Positions 5,222 through 6,250 of a DNA stretch of 6,250 nt are shown piece by piece (the stretch's first letter is position 1; every line of letters begins with the position of its first letter). Position numbers and translations under genes: made by a program. Under the pieces are notes generated by a model. It was not told the origin of the DNA. It ran no database searches and saw nothing but the letters and a program-made list of their open reading frames with translations. This stretch comes from JALZOC01 sp038320555 (GTDB lineage: Bacteria > Acidobacteriota > Vicinamibacteria > Vicinamibacterales > 2-12-FULL-66-21): the NCBI GenBank assembly GCA_038320555.1, contig JBBQEJ010000248.1:1-6250 (forward strand), read 5' to 3'.

Positions 5222-6187
5222 ATGCCTCTCCGTAACACAATCATCATCGGCTCGGGGCCCGCGGGACTCACCGCGGCCTTGTATTCGGCGCGCGCGAATC
5301 TCAAGCCGCTGCTCATCGAAGGACTCGAGGCAGGCGGGCAGTTGATGCTGACGACGCTCGTCGAGAACTGGCCGGGATTCCGCGACGGGATCATGGGGCC
5401 GGATCTGATGGCGGAGATGCGGGTCCAGGCGGAGCGGTTTGGCGCGGAGATCATCCGTGGGCACGTCACCGCCGTCAACCTCGGTTCTCAGCCGTTTACC
5501 GTCAGAACCAGCGACGAGGAATACACGTCGCGCTCGTTGATCGTCGCGACCGGCGCCACGGCACGGTTGCTCGGGCTTCCTTCTGAACGGGGTCTCCTCG
5601 GCCACGGGGTCTCGACCTGCGCCACCTGCGACGGGTACTTCTTCCGCGGCAAGCCGATTGCCGTCGTCGGGGGGGGCGACTCGGCGATGGAAGAAGCGAT
5701 CTTCCTGACGCGGTTCGCCTCTCACGTCACGGTCGTGCACCGCCGCGACACGTTGCGCGCCTCGAAAATCATGCAGGACAAGGCGTTCGCCAACCCGAAG
5801 ATCTCGTTCGAGTGGAACTCCGACGTCGACGACATCACCGATATCGGCAAGGGTGAAGTGACTGGTATGGTTCTCACGAACAACAAGACGGGGGTCCGGA
5901 AGGAAGTGCCGGTCGAAGGCGTATTCGTCGCGATCGGCCACACGCCGAACACGTCATTGTTCACCGATCAGATTGAGCTCGATCCAAACGGCTACATCGT
6001 GACTCACATGGGATCGCGGACGAGCGTCCATGGCGTCTTTGCCTGCGGAGATGTCCAGGACCACGTCTACCGCCAGGCGATTACCGCGGCCGGTTCCGGG
6101 TGCATGGCCGCGATGGACGCCGAGCACTTCATCGACGGGCTGCCACAACACCTGGGCGAGCCGCAGGTACAGACAGCGGACCTGTAA
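5222..6187 (+). CDS. trxB: Thioredoxin reductase (NADPH, FAD, low-molecular-weight type)
   Basis: A complete 321-residue flavoenzyme, the usual size for bacterial TrxB (about 310-325). It passes electrons from NADPH through FAD and a redox-active disulfide to thioredoxin. Domains in order are: the first FAD segment with GSGPAG at 10-15 and E33 for ribose binding; the inserted NADPH domain (about 115-245) with CATC at 133-136 (C133 and C136), GGGDSAMEEA at 150-159 and HRRDTLRAS at 173-181, whose arginines bind the 2'-phosphate and indicate NADPH rather than NADH; and the second FAD segment with GVFACGDV (271-278) and YRQAITAAGSGCMAA. All key residues are present. The ATG follows a repeat array by 2 bases and has no recognisable Shine-Dalgarno sequence, so initiation may be non-canonical or coupled. 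An 8-G run (5669-5676) encodes part of the GGGDS loop but the frame is intact. The partner trxA is immediately upstream. Confidence 0.96.
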   Translation: MPLRNTIIIGSGPAGLTAALYSARANLKPLLIEGLEAGGQLMLTTLVENWPGFRDGIMGPDLMAEMRVQAERFGAEIIRGHVTAVNLGSQPFTVRTSDEEYTSRSLIVATGATARLLGLPSERGLLGHGVSTCATCDGYFFRGKPIAVVGGGDSAMEEAIFLTRFASHVTVVHRRDTLRASKIMQDKAFANPKISFEWNSDVDDITDIGKGEVTGMVLTNNKTGVRKEVPVEGVFVAIGHTPNTSLFTDQIELDPNGYIVTHMGSRTSVHGVFACGDVQDHVYRQAITAAGSGCMAAMDAEHFIDGLPQHLGEPQVQTADL

Positions 6188-6250
6188 CGCCTTCTGCCCG
6201 AAAGATCCCACAGGAGAAAGAGAGAAGGGGAGAATTCGAGTTTTCTTTTT
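6188..6250 (+). other. Unresolved tail after trxB with a polypurine run
   Basis: These 63 bases hold no complete gene. An uninterrupted purine run of 23 bases spans 6212-6234 and begins with AGGAG (6212-6216), which could serve as a ribosome binding site for a start beyond the window. It is followed by a T-rich end (6241-6250). GAGAA before the T-run can pair weakly with TTTTC, too weak to call a terminator. Confidence 0.3.

Noticed and set aside
5210..5941. Minus-strand open frame of 243 codons opposite trxB
   Set aside because: The plus strand here encodes a complete TrxB with all motifs; the antisense translation is Arg/Asp-rich and has no family features.

Overview
The window is GC-rich, densely coded bacterial DNA from a Gram-negative organism. 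It starts inside an outer-membrane TonB-dependent receptor gene and ends just after a thioredoxin reductase gene. The Oar-like receptor end, a long sulfatase-fold protein with C-terminal TPRs, and generally weak Shine-Dalgarno signals together suggest Acidobacteriota (Vicinamibacteria-like) or a similar lineage. This placement is inference from gene style; there is no rRNA or marker gene to prove it.

Layout: (1) 1-443, plus strand: last 146 codons of a TonB-dependent receptor, ending in the C-terminal Phe typical of outer-membrane barrels. (2) 444-532: a REP-like imperfect hairpin, then a strong intrinsic terminator whose right arm and U-tract lie inside the 3' end of the convergent gene. (3) 511-2883, minus strand: a membrane-anchored or secreted protein of the alkaline phosphatase/sulfatase superfamily fused to about eight TPRs. 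Thr replaces the Cys/Ser that would become formylglycine. (4) 2884-3065: a short divergent intergenic region. (5) 3066-4718, plus: glycogen synthase GlgA with a basic, Pro-rich N-terminal extension. (6) 4787-5116, plus: thioredoxin TrxA. (7) 5222-6187, plus: thioredoxin reductase TrxB. (8) 6188-6250: an unresolved tail with a 23-base polypurine run.

glgA, trxA and trxB share a strand with gaps of 68 and 105 bases and could be co-transcribed. trxA and trxB make a complete NADPH-TrxB-TrxA disulfide-reducing system; a functional link to glycogen synthesis is not shown by the sequence. The receptor and the sulfatase-fold gene are convergent, so they are not one operon.

The most unusual feature is non-coding. 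The trxA-trxB spacer is almost entirely a 7-bp-periodic array (consensus GATTGCT) that turns head-to-head into its reverse complement and can fold into one long hairpin ending three bases before the trxB ATG. A shorter relative (GCTGAAT twice, with an inverted partner) fills the glgA-trxA spacer and overlaps the glgA stop codon, so trxA is bracketed by two related heptad palindromes. No CRISPR, tRNA, rRNA, insertion sequence or phage gene was seen.
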